Below, piece after piece: positions 8,990 to 16,660 of a stretch of DNA of 64,000 nucleotides (within the stretch, counting starts at the first letter, position 1; the number at the start of each line of letters is the position of its first letter). The stretch comes from Algoriphagus aquimarinus (GTDB taxonomy: Bacteria; Bacteroidota; Bacteroidia; Cytophagales; Cyclobacteriaceae). The notes under the pieces were generated by a model. The model was not told where the DNA came from, made no database searches, and saw nothing but the letters and a program-made list of their open reading frames with translations. The stretch covers positions 372,001 to 436,000 of the forward strand of contig NZ_VORW01000002.1 of NCBI RefSeq assembly GCF_007997215.1. Reading direction: 5' to 3'. Both the position numbers and the translations under genes were made by a program.

Positions 8990-10372
8990 TTATTTTAACG
9001 ACTTGATTTTGATGTTTTTGAAGCTCACCTCATTGCCATGATCCTGAAGAAGAATATGACCTTCTGGAGCTTCGCCAAAGTTATCCCACTTTGCATACTT
9101 GCTTTTCGCGACTAAATCACGGTATTCTTGAGATCCTCTTTCGTATTCTAGTACTTTCACACCATTAAGGTAATGCGTTACTTTATTGTCCGGAGTTACT
9201 ACCACACGGCCTTTGTTCCACTCTCCAACTGGCTTGATGAATCTAGCATTTTTATCAGCCTTGATTAGATCATATAGAGAGGACATGGTGCGGTTACCAT
9301 CTATTCCCATTTTAGCATCTGGATGATTATCATCATCCAACACTTGATATTCAAGTCCAATAGCTGAACCCTTATTTCCTTCAGACAAAGTGACAAAATA
9401 CTTTAATCCTGAATTAGCTCCTTCAGTAAGTCTAAACTCAAAAGCCAAGTCAAAAGCTGAGAATTGCTCTTTGGTCACGATATCACCAGCATTGGTAGAT
9501 TCGGTGCCATCTGTGGCTGCAATAGTCAAAAGACCATCATTGACAGACCAACCTGATTCCGGGAATGTCTCCTTATATGCACCTTTCCATCCATCAGAAT
9601 TTTGACCGTTGAAAAGCAGTTTCCAGCCATTACTTTTTTCGTATTCTGTCAAAGAGTTTAAGCTGTTATTTACTACAAAGATATCTTTGCTAAATGCTTT
9701 CGGTTCAAGGTTTTCAGTTTGAATTTTTACATTCTTAAATGAAGTCTTTCTGCCTGCGTCTTCAGCTTTTTGAATACTGTGTACTTGAAGTCCGATAAAA
9801 CCAGTCTTGTCCATGTCGTCAACAACATATGCCACTTCCTGACCATTAATCCAAGTTTTGATTTCATTGCCAATTGCTTCAATTCTGTAATGGTTGAATT
9901 CGCCCATTTTGAAAGCAGATTTTGCATCAGGATTTAGATCTAGAGGATATAACCAACCTCTCCTTGCTTCATCATATACTCCACCAGACCATGCTCTTTC
10001 AGATGGATCAGCTTCGATTTGGTAACCGAAAACCAAGCCTTTACCATCTTTTGCAGCTGGGTCATACTGGCCTCGGGCCATTACGCCAGAGTTACTGGAA
10101 AGGTGTTCTATTTTAAGATCAAGCTCAAGTATAAAATCACCATAAGTTTCTTCTGTGATAAGAAAAGTATTTGGGGATCCAGCTACTGAGGTTCCTTGTA
10201 TTTCTTCACCGACTACTTCAAAAGTGGCAGTACCAGCTACTGGCTTCCATCCACTGAGATCTTTGCCATTGAATAAATTAGTCCATCCATCTTCAGTTTT
10301 CTGCTCTGCTGCACAGCTGGCGAGAGTGAGTGAGGCGATTAAAACCGCGAATATAGTACGGGTGTATTTCAT
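8990..10372 (-). CDS. Two-domain DUF1080 lipoprotein (3-keto-disaccharide hydrolase/lyase family)
   Basis: A 460-residue lipoprotein with a signal ending at Cys20 (SLTLASC). It carries two DUF1080 (concanavalin-like, 3-keto-disaccharide hydrolase) domains. The first runs from about residue 28 to 215 and starts GWTNLFNGKDLSGW. The second runs from about residue 248 to 460 and starts GWKLLFNGQNSDGW. Domain 2 has the usual GDIVTKEQFSAFDLAFEFR, NSGLKYFV and EYQVLDDDNHPDA segments. Domain 1 is more divergent. DUF1080 proteins are linked to cleavage of 3-keto-glycosides. This gene leads the operon with the Gfo/Idh/MocA dehydrogenase, so the pair could oxidise and then cleave a glycoside in the periplasm. 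An operator-like palindrome lies 75 bp upstream. Confidence 0.9.
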   Translation of the reverse strand: MKYTRTIFAVLIASLTLASCAAEQKTEDGWTNLFNGKDLSGWKPVAGTATFEVVGEEIQGTSVAGSPNTFLITEETYGDFILELDLKIEHLSSNSGVMARGQYDPAAKDGKGLVFGYQIEADPSERAWSGGVYDEARRGWLYPLDLNPDAKSAFKMGEFNHYRIEAIGNEIKTWINGQEVAYVVDDMDKTGFIGLQVHSIQKAEDAGRKTSFKNVKIQTENLEPKAFSKDIFVVNNSLNSLTEYEKSNGWKLLFNGQNSDGWKGAYKETFPESGWSVNDGLLTIAATDGTESTNAGDIVTKEQFSAFDLAFEFRLTEGANSGLKYFVTLSEGNKGSAIGLEYQVLDDDNHPDAKMGIDGNRTMSSLYDLIKADKNARFIKPVGEWNKGRVVVTPDNKVTHYLNGVKVLEYERGSQEYRDLVAKSKYAKWDNFGEAPEGHILLQDHGNEVSFKNIKIKSLK

Positions 10373-10446
10373 AGTTTTGAGGTATTATTGTTCATTATAA
10401 AAGTCAAGTTTTTGTACCATTGCCGCAAATGCAATCCTGTTAAGTT

Positions 10447-10462
10447 ACGCAATCGTTTGCGA
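10447..10462. promoter_or_regulatory. LacI-type operator upstream of the DUF1080/Gfo operon
   Basis: ACGCAATCGTTTGCGA differs at only two of 16 positions from the perfect palindrome in front of susC (7418-7433). It sits 75 bp before the start codon of the operon. The shared site implies co-regulation of uptake and periplasmic enzymes. Confidence 0.7.
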
Positions 10463-10556
10463 GTTTATCCTTGAAATAATGATGAATAGCAATGCCTGAG
10501 GTAAGAGTGGAAAAGAATGCATTGATTTTTCATCTGGTTATAATTTGTTTTTTAGA

Positions 10557-10754
10557 GGTCATCCCGATCTCGCTAGAAATAATCATTTCTCTCTATGACT
10601 TTAAGTAAAGTTCGATTTCATATGATCATAATCTGTTTTTAAAGGCCATATAGCCTGTCCCGAATTTTTTTCGGGAGAATGCCCTTAATTATCATCTTTG
10701 TATTTGAGAAGTACTTGTCATGGGCATTTCATCTTTTTATAATTGTTTTTTAAT
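10557..10754 (+). repeat. Intergenic repeat, tandem unit 1
   Basis: This unit starts GGTCATCCCGATCTCGC and runs through TAGAAATAATCATTTCTCTC, TTCGATTTCATATGATCATAATC and TTGTCATGGGCATTT. The same order of blocks recurs in unit 2 directly downstream. Unit 1 has an extra inverted repeat (TCCCGAA...TTCGGGA) near 10658-10676 that unit 2 lacks. It also shares blocks with copies at 42838 and 61370. No gene is visible in it. Confidence 0.8.
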
Positions 10755-10936
10755 GGTCAGATGCCCGCCCGGCTGACTCCAGTCGGACAGGGAATCTCGC
10801 TAGAAATAATCATTTCTCTCTGTGACCTTAAGTAAAGCTCGATTTCATATGATCATAATCTATTTTTAATGGCCATATGGAATGCCCTTAATTATCATCC
10901 CCCTATTTGAGAAGAACTTGTCATGGGCATTTATTA
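10755..10936 (+). repeat. Intergenic repeat, tandem unit 2
   Basis: This is the second copy of the unit at 10557. It begins GGTCAGATGCCC, has a different hairpin segment (CCCGGCTGACTCCAGTCGG region), then nearly identical GAATCTCGCTAGAAATAATC and GCTCGATTTCATATGATC blocks. It ends at the TTGTCATGGGCATTT block about 10 bases before the methyltransferase start, so the repeat forms the immediate 5' region of that gene. Confidence 0.8.
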
Positions 10937-10945
10937 CTTTTGCGC

Positions 10946-12109
10946 ATGCTTGATTTCAACCTCAAAGGAAAAGTTTTTATTACCTGTAAGGATCGCTCGG
11001 TTTCTTATTTGGAAAAGGAAGTTCGGGAACTCGGTTATGTGCCGGAATCTGTCACTCGGACGGGAATAGAATTAAGAGCCACTCTGGAAGAGTGCATGGA
11101 TCTTAATCTTTACCTACGCACCGCCTCCCAGGTTCTCTACGAAATCAAATCTTTTTACCTGAGAAATGCTGACGACATCTACAGAAGATTCAAGTCTATT
11201 CCTTGGGAAGACTACCTGGATGTGGATGGTTATTTCTCTGTTAATTCTGTAGCGGAGAATGAAAGTATCACAACCCCACTGATTGTAAATGTGAAAGTGA
11301 AAGATGCTATCGTCGATCGTTTTCGTGAATTGAAAGGTAGAAGGCCGGATTCTGGCTCTGACTTCAATGGCTTGGTTTTTCAGGTTTATTGGAAAGAAAC
11401 TCAGTGCATCGTTTACATCAATACCTCAGGAGATACGCTTGCAAAGCATGGTTACCGCAAGATTCCTGGAAAAGCGCCAATGATGGAAGCTTTAGCTGCT
11501 GCGACTATCTATGCTACGGAGTGGAATACCCGTGTTCCTTTTATTAATCCTATGTGTGGTTCAGGTACGTTGGCTATCGAAGCCGCTTTGATGGCTACTA
11601 AGCGTTACCCAGGTCTTTTTAGAGACCATTATTCTTTTCAGCATATTTTGGGTTACGATGAGCAGGCTTTCCTTGCAAAGAAGAATAAGCTGGAAAGCAA
11701 AATCATGGAGCTACCTGATCTGAAGATTATCGCTTCTGACATTTCCCTTCAGGCAATTTCATTCGCACAGGAGAATGCTATCACGGCAGGAGTGGATCAT
11801 ATGATCGAATTCCAGGTTTGTGATTTTGCGGAAACAGAAATACCTGAGGGCCCACGTGGAGTGATTATGTTCAACCCAGAATATGGCGAAAGGCTAGGGG
11901 AGAACGATGAATTGGAAATCACTTACAAGAGAATGGGGGACTTCCTAAAACAGAAATGCGCAGGATATAGAGGGTATATCTTCACTGGAAATCTTGAGCT
12001 TGCTAAAAAAATCGGTTTAAAAGCGACTCGTAGAATAGAGTTTTGGAACGGTACCATTGATTGTCGCTTGTTGAAATACGATTTGTACGAGGGCAAAAAG
12101 GAAGAGTAA
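10946..12109 (+). CDS. THUMP-domain class I SAM-dependent RNA methyltransferase (RlmL N-half/YpsC-like)
   Basis: A 387-residue enzyme likely to make N2-methylguanosine in 23S rRNA or tRNA. The N-terminal half is a ferredoxin-like plus THUMP region (residues about 1-150, ELRATLEECMDLNLYLRTASQVLYEI). The C-terminal half is the UPF0020 methyltransferase domain with FINPMCGSGTLAIEAAL (SAM binding), IIASDIS and the catalytic-loop motif NPEYGERLG. The usual form of that motif is NPPYGER, so the second proline is Glu here. I chose the ATG at 10946. An in-frame TTG 39 bases earlier lies within the repeat and adds unconserved residues. It is convergent with the DUF4301 gene. Confidence 0.88.
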   Translation: MLDFNLKGKVFITCKDRSVSYLEKEVRELGYVPESVTRTGIELRATLEECMDLNLYLRTASQVLYEIKSFYLRNADDIYRRFKSIPWEDYLDVDGYFSVNSVAENESITTPLIVNVKVKDAIVDRFRELKGRRPDSGSDFNGLVFQVYWKETQCIVYINTSGDTLAKHGYRKIPGKAPMMEALAAATIYATEWNTRVPFINPMCGSGTLAIEAALMATKRYPGLFRDHYSFQHILGYDEQAFLAKKNKLESKIMELPDLKIIASDISLQAISFAQENAITAGVDHMIEFQVCDFAETEIPEGPRGVIMFNPEYGERLGENDELEITYKRMGDFLKQKCAGYRGYIFTGNLELAKKIGLKATRRIEFWNGTIDCRLLKYDLYEGKKEE

Positions 12110-12133
12110 TCTAATTTGGGATATGTGACTTCG

Positions 12134-12174
12134 GATTTCAGATTTGGTTACCGCACTATCCGAAATCCGAAATC
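12134..12174. terminator. Inverted repeat between convergent genes
   Basis: GATTTCAGATTT (12134-12145) pairs with AAATCCGAAATC (12163-12174) with one mismatch. It lies between two convergent genes and probably ends transcription from both, although there is no long T tract. Confidence 0.45.
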
Positions 12175-12186
12175 AGCATTCCGAAA

Positions 12187-13698
12187 TTATTGGTGTTCGT
12201 CTCTCAAGAGATCGTTCACTGTTTTTACAGGATTGAAAGTTATCAGTGGAACTTCCACAAAGATGGTATTCCAGCCAGACATAGAGCCATTCCATAGTCC
12301 TGGCAATTCCAATGCTTTGAGATCCTTACCACTTTTAGATTTCTCAGTGATAAACCCTGTCATCATATCACGGTACCTTAGCAGATCAAATGATTCCCCT
12401 TTATAATTTCTGGTAGCACACACCAAGTCAACCGGGTTGAAGTGGGTAGCGGCATTGAAATGTTCTTTTGATGAAGAGTCATTTAAGTCGATCTGAGCAG
12501 TTTCCAGGATTTGAAGTGATTGTGATCCATCATCTTCTTTAACCCAGAAAGGTCCACCACCTGGTTCTCCGGTGTTTTTCACCATTCCGCACACTCTTAT
12601 TGGGCGGTTGAGTTTAATTTTTAGAAAAGCTGCTTTTGCTTCTACTGATAGATTAGAGAAATTCTCAGGAAGTTTTGCTCCTAGATCATTTATCGCAACT
12701 TGCTCTGCTTTAGCGACTGTTTCTTCAGTTTCTTCTTTATCTAGATCTCTTGTGGCTTCGAATACTTTTTCCTGAACTTCCAGAAGTAATCCCCCGATAG
12801 CCATTTTATAATTTTGAGTATCACCTTTCAATCGATCAGGAACGACATTATCTACATTTTTGATAAAGATCAGGTCAGCAGATACGTCATTTAGATTTTC
12901 CAATAAAGCTCCATGACCAGCAGGACGGAAAAGAATGCTTCCGTCTTCTTCTATGAAGGGAGTATTATCTGTATTTACCGCTATGGTATCTGTAGACTTC
13001 TTTTGTTGGGAGTAGCTAATATCAAAGTTGACTCCAAATTCTTTTTCTATTCCAGGTAGTATTTTTTCAATCTCCTTTTTGAATTTGGCAGTATGTTCCG
13101 GAGAAACGGTAAAATGGATTTTAACTAGTGATCCTGTCCCAATTGCATATTGTACACCTTCTATAAGGTGCTCGTATGCAGGTGTTCTTCTGCCGTTTTT
13201 GTAGCGATGGAATTTCAACAAACCTTTTGGTAAGTTGCCATATCCAAGTCCCTCATCCAACAGTAAAGCAGCCAAGATACTCTTGTAATTTTGTGTATCG
13301 ATCGCCTGATAAATACTACTTTCCTGACTTTCCAGCTGCTCATCCAGGTCTTCGTAAAAAGCAAATTTCTCAATATGGTTCATGAACTTCTGGACAAAAA
13401 CGGATTCACCTATGGCACCGTTACCTTCCAAAAAAGCATATAGATCTTTGAACATTCGGGAAGCCGCACCACTTGCTGGTACGAATTTCAATACTTCTAT
13501 TTTAGAAGCTTTTTCTGGATAAGTACTTAGGAAATGTCTCAACTCCTTGTCGCTCAAAACTTTGATTCCATTGCCTGGGGTAGCAGGTGCGGTGATTTCT
13601 AGAAAAGGGAACCCATTTTCAAAATGCTGAATCTGTTGTGCTACAGTTTCAGGGTTCATACCCTGAGACAAAATTTGGGATTTTAAAGGATTATCCAT
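12187..13698 (-). CDS. DUF4301 family protein
   Basis: A 503-residue cytoplasmic protein with no signal peptide. The N-terminal segment VLKFVPASGAASRMFKDLYAFLEG resembles the DUF4301 family, which is common in Bacteroidota; length fits. Other distinctive stretches are LPKGLLKFHRYKNGRRTPAYEHL, FRPAGHGALLENLNDVSADLIFIKNVDNVVPD and a GMVKNTGEPGGGPFWV block. The GxA.SRMFK and FIKNVDN parts recall sugar-nucleotidyltransferase folds, but no activity is established to my knowledge. It is a single-gene unit between the methyltransferase and the pxp operon. The family call is from memory of its motifs and the function is unknown. Confidence 0.75.
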   Translation of the reverse strand: MDNPLKSQILSQGMNPETVAQQIQHFENGFPFLEITAPATPGNGIKVLSDKELRHFLSTYPEKASKIEVLKFVPASGAASRMFKDLYAFLEGNGAIGESVFVQKFMNHIEKFAFYEDLDEQLESQESSIYQAIDTQNYKSILAALLLDEGLGYGNLPKGLLKFHRYKNGRRTPAYEHLIEGVQYAIGTGSLVKIHFTVSPEHTAKFKKEIEKILPGIEKEFGVNFDISYSQQKKSTDTIAVNTDNTPFIEEDGSILFRPAGHGALLENLNDVSADLIFIKNVDNVVPDRLKGDTQNYKMAIGGLLLEVQEKVFEATRDLDKEETEETVAKAEQVAINDLGAKLPENFSNLSVEAKAAFLKIKLNRPIRVCGMVKNTGEPGGGPFWVKEDDGSQSLQILETAQIDLNDSSSKEHFNAATHFNPVDLVCATRNYKGESFDLLRYRDMMTGFITEKSKSGKDLKALELPGLWNGSMSGWNTIFVEVPLITFNPVKTVNDLLRDEHQ

Positions 13699-13806
13699 GA
13701 GTTAGTGGGTTCAATGTTAAAGTGTAAGATAATAGGCTTTGTTGCTTTCCTCAAGGCAAAAAGTAGATTTTTTTACCTAGTTAGTTAAAATCAAGAATTT
13801 ATGGAT

Positions 13807-14679
13807 TCAGTGGGATTTTTTGATTTGGAACTTGATTATTTGCCGAGTTGGCACCTGTGCTAGAACAGAAAGTCCTTCTTCTGAAAACTGAAGGATTCTA
13901 GGATAGCCACCTGTGACTTGAGCATCTTTCATAAGTATAATCAATTTGCCACCAGAAGTAAGCTGAACTGTACCAGGAAAGACTGGAGCAGTAGCCATTT
14001 CAGGGAGCGTGTTGGGAAGTAATTCTGACAATTGGACAGCCATTCTATTTTTGAGTTCAGAGATGGTAAACTGCATTGATTCAATGAGTTCCTGGCTTTT
14101 TTTGTTTAATAACTTCCATTCTGGTCCTGCAAACACTTCGATGACATTCTTCTGAGCCCAATTGAAATCCCATTTTACTTTTGAAGCGGTGTAAGAAGGA
14201 TAATCTTGATTTGTAAAATATGGAATTTGATCTTCTTTTTTAGCAAATTGAGAACTGGTAATACCCGAATACCAACTCCTGGAATTCATGATTTTATCTG
14301 ATTGAAAACCATTTTTGATTCCCAAATAGAGTACAGATCCGAGGTGAAATGCACCAATTTCCAATTGATCACTTTCACGGATTTCATAAATACCATCACT
14401 GGCAATTATACCTCCATTCAATTTGATAGCTGCTTTTGCTCCAGCTAGGCAAATCAGTGTGGGTGCACCAAATTGAAGTTTAAGTCCAGGTTGACATATC
14501 TCCAGCACAGCATCTGAATCTTTGTTTTTCAACAAGTGATTCACCCATGCAAAGGATTTTGAATCTAAGGCTCCTGAAATAGGAACTCCATATTGAGCAT
14601 AGCCAATTCTGCCTGTATCTTGGACAGATGTACCTGGCCCAGTTTTCAGGATTTTCAAGTAGCCAATATCCCTAATCAT
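13807..14679 (-). CDS. pxpC: 5-oxoprolinase subunit C (biotin-dependent carboxyltransferase-like)
   Basis: A 290-residue subunit of the ATP-dependent 5-oxoprolinase PxpABC, which converts 5-oxo-L-proline (pyroglutamate), a damage product of glutamine/glutamate, to glutamate. The KipA/AHS2-type fold is shown by KTGPGTSVQDTGRIGYAQYGVPISGALD at the start, IEVFAGPEW, MAVQLSE and the C-terminal MKDAQVTGGYPRI. Its ATG overlaps the pxpB stop by four bases (ATGA), so the two are translationally coupled. It is the last gene of pxpABC. Confidence 0.93.
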   Translation of the reverse strand: MIRDIGYLKILKTGPGTSVQDTGRIGYAQYGVPISGALDSKSFAWVNHLLKNKDSDAVLEICQPGLKLQFGAPTLICLAGAKAAIKLNGGIIASDGIYEIRESDQLEIGAFHLGSVLYLGIKNGFQSDKIMNSRSWYSGITSSQFAKKEDQIPYFTNQDYPSYTASKVKWDFNWAQKNVIEVFAGPEWKLLNKKSQELIESMQFTISELKNRMAVQLSELLPNTLPEMATAPVFPGTVQLTSGGKLIILMKDAQVTGGYPRILQFSEEGLSVLAQVPTRQIIKFQIKKSH

Positions 14680-15371
14680 CTGAATTCCGGTTTTCGTGGA
14701 TGCCTCGCTAATTGATCAAATTCCCGAATTGTAATTGGGGTGAATTCTATCCGTTCGCCAGCCGCTGCAAATACAGGAATGGGTAGTTTGGGATCGAAAA
14801 GAGAAATAGGGGTTTGTCCTATCAAATGCCAGCCTCCTGGACTGGAAGAAGGGTATATTCCCGTTTGTGATCCGCCAATCGCGACCGAACCAACCGGTAC
14901 TTCCCGATCGGGAATGCTTTTTCTAGCTGTATGCAATTCTGCCTTGAGCCCGTTCAAATACATGAAGCCCGGTAAAAAACCGTAGAAATGAATTCTATAA
15001 AGTGGTTGGGTGTGTAATGAGATTACCTCTTCTTGATTTATGTTTTTAAGCTTTGCTAATGAACTAAGATCACGACCAGTGGCTAATGAGTAGCAAACAG
15101 GAATTTCCCAGATTTTTTCTGGAAGAGAACTTGAGATTTCTTCAGGATTTATGGAGTTCAACCAGTCTTCGAACACTGAGGAATTTAATGGATTGGAAAG
15201 TATAACAGCAAGGGTTTTGAAACCCAACCGGAGTTCTGTAATCTCTGAATCGAAGTCTTGCTGTAGATTCTTCTTGAACGTTAATTGGTATTGAAGCAAC
15301 TCATCGGATGCAGCTGAATCCCACTCAAATTCACAAATCAGCGGAGAGATTTGCTTGAACCTAGGTTTCAT
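14676..15371 (-). CDS. pxpB: 5-oxoprolinase subunit B
   Basis: A 231-residue KipI/AHS1-type subunit of 5-oxoprolinase. The signature segments are HFYGFLPGFMYLNGL, REVPVGSVAIGG and QTGIYPSSSPGGWHLIGQTP near the C-terminus. I place the start at the ATG at 15371 (MKPRFKQISPL), which overlaps the pxpA stop in an ATGA arrangement. A longer open frame begins at 15410, but its extra 13 residues lie inside pxpA and are not expected for the family. It works in complex with PxpC and PxpA. Confidence 0.93.
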   Translation of the reverse strand: MKPRFKQISPLICEFEWDSAASDELLQYQLTFKKNLQQDFDSEITELRLGFKTLAVILSNPLNSSVFEDWLNSINPEEISSSLPEKIWEIPVCYSLATGRDLSSLAKLKNINQEEVISLHTQPLYRIHFYGFLPGFMYLNGLKAELHTARKSIPDREVPVGSVAIGGSQTGIYPSSSPGGWHLIGQTPISLFDPKLPIPVFAAAGERIEFTPITIREFDQLARHPRKPEFR

Positions 15372-16087
15372 GACCAGAATCTTTTTCGAATTATTGGCAA
15401 GAAATCGCAAATGCCTGGATTATCACCATGAAAGCAAACGGTGTCAGCTTTTATTTGGAGTTCTTTTCCTGTGTCAGAAAGAAGATGTCCATTCTCTAAT
15501 AAAGTTTTGAGATGGGTAGAAATCTCAGCTTCTGTGGTCATGTGTGATCCAAAAACAGATCTGGGCATCAATTGATAATTGTCCAAATATCGCCTATCAC
15601 CGAAAACCTCTGTTCTAGCGTTTAATCCTTTCTGTATGATAAACTTTTCCAGTTGTGAATGAGGAGGAGCAAAAATTGGAGTATTGTGAAAATATGTAGC
15701 GATAAAATCGGTCAGACTATCCGCCAATTCTGAATTGGCAACTGCATCATTATAGAGCGCTCCGTGGAATTTGATATGATCCATAGGTAGCCCTACCTTT
15801 TCTGCGAGTTGCTCGAACTTCAAGATTTGAATTAATATTGATTTGTGTAGATCCTTATCAGAAATCTTCATTGTCTTGCGACCGAAATTTTTCTGATCTG
15901 GATAGGAGGGATGAGCACCTGCTTTTTTCTTGTGTTTCAGGGCTAGACTTATACTTTCACTTATAGAATTCTCATCTCCAAAGTGCCCTCCGCAAGCGAT
16001 ACTTGCTGAATCGATGAGAGGAAAGATTTGTATTTCGTTTGGCATGCCTTCACCTAAATCACAGTTTATTTCTGGCAGTTTCTTCAT
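15368..16087 (-). CDS. pxpA: 5-oxoprolinase subunit A (LamB/YcsF family)
   Basis: A 239-residue TIM-barrel subunit of 5-oxoprolinase. The LamB/YcsF hallmarks are all visible: INCDLGEGMPNE at the N-terminus, SIACGGHFGDEN, GAHPSYPD, IKFHGALYNDA, EVFGDRRYLDNYQLMPRS and CFHGDNPG. I chose the ATG at 16087 (MKKLPEINCDLGEG). The upstream ATG at 16123 adds 12 residues with no family counterpart. It is the first gene of the pxpABC operon. No transporter for oxoproline sits next to it, unlike in some genomes. Confidence 0.94.
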   Translation of the reverse strand: MKKLPEINCDLGEGMPNEIQIFPLIDSASIACGGHFGDENSISESISLALKHKKKAGAHPSYPDQKNFGRKTMKISDKDLHKSILIQILKFEQLAEKVGLPMDHIKFHGALYNDAVANSELADSLTDFIATYFHNTPIFAPPHSQLEKFIIQKGLNARTEVFGDRRYLDNYQLMPRSVFGSHMTTEAEISTHLKTLLENGHLLSDTGKELQIKADTVCFHGDNPGICDFLPIIRKRFWS

Positions 16088-16150
16088 TGTAAGGGGAAAA
16101 ATTGAATAAACTCTAAAATACAAAATGTCGCCTAAGGGCTATACTATTTT

Positions 16151-16660
16151 CTATAACTTATTGTAATACTTGATCAGCTCATTGAGTTGTTTGTAATCTA
16201 GCTTGCCTTTTGCCAGTTTGAGATGATGAATGATAGCGAGTGCTTTTTTCATTCGGCTTTCTGGACTTTTGACTTTGGTGACAGTATAGACCATCATCCG
16301 TTGTTTTCCGGGCGTGAGACTTTTAAAGTAGTTAGCTCCTTCCTCATCTTGGTCCATTAGTACTTGGAGTTCCTCAGGCATTTCGTGACCATATTCACTG
16401 TGATCCCGGTCAATTTTGATAGTAAAAGGGTTCTTTTCATCCAAATTGAATCGAGTTCGGAGTTCGTGATTGACCAAGACATACCAATAGTCTTTGGCCT
16501 TCATCAGCGCCATGTGAAATGGTCCTTCACCTTTTATCCAAATCAATACTCGTCGATGTTTATCATCCATCATTTGAGATGAAATTTCATCTGAAATGGG
16601 AATGTGGTATTGCCAATGATTAAACTCGAACGCAGCCAATTTTCCTTGGAACGCTATCAT
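16151..16660 (-). CDS. YdeI-type protein with DUF1905 and OmdA-like regions
   Basis: A 169-residue cytoplasmic protein. Residues 1-90 fit DUF1905 (a small barrel: FQGKLAAFEFNHWQYHIPI, RVLIWIKGEGPFHMALMKAKDYWYVLVN). The C-terminal part matches the YdeI/OmpD-associated region (MPEELQVLMDQDEEGANYFKSLTPGKQRMMVYTVTKVKSPESRMKKALAIIHHL). Its ATG shares one base with the stop of the glycosidase-like gene upstream (TGATG), so coupling is likely. The molecular function of this family is poorly known. Confidence 0.75.
   Translation of the reverse strand: MIAFQGKLAAFEFNHWQYHIPISDEISSQMMDDKHRRVLIWIKGEGPFHMALMKAKDYWYVLVNHELRTRFNLDEKNPFTIKIDRDHSEYGHEMPEELQVLMDQDEEGANYFKSLTPGKQRMMVYTVTKVKSPESRMKKALAIIHHLKLAKGKLDYKQLNELIKYYNKL

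Noticed and set aside
12116..12406. A plus-strand open frame after the methyltransferase
   Set aside because: It covers an inverted repeat and the end of the DUF4301 gene in antisense and has no family features.
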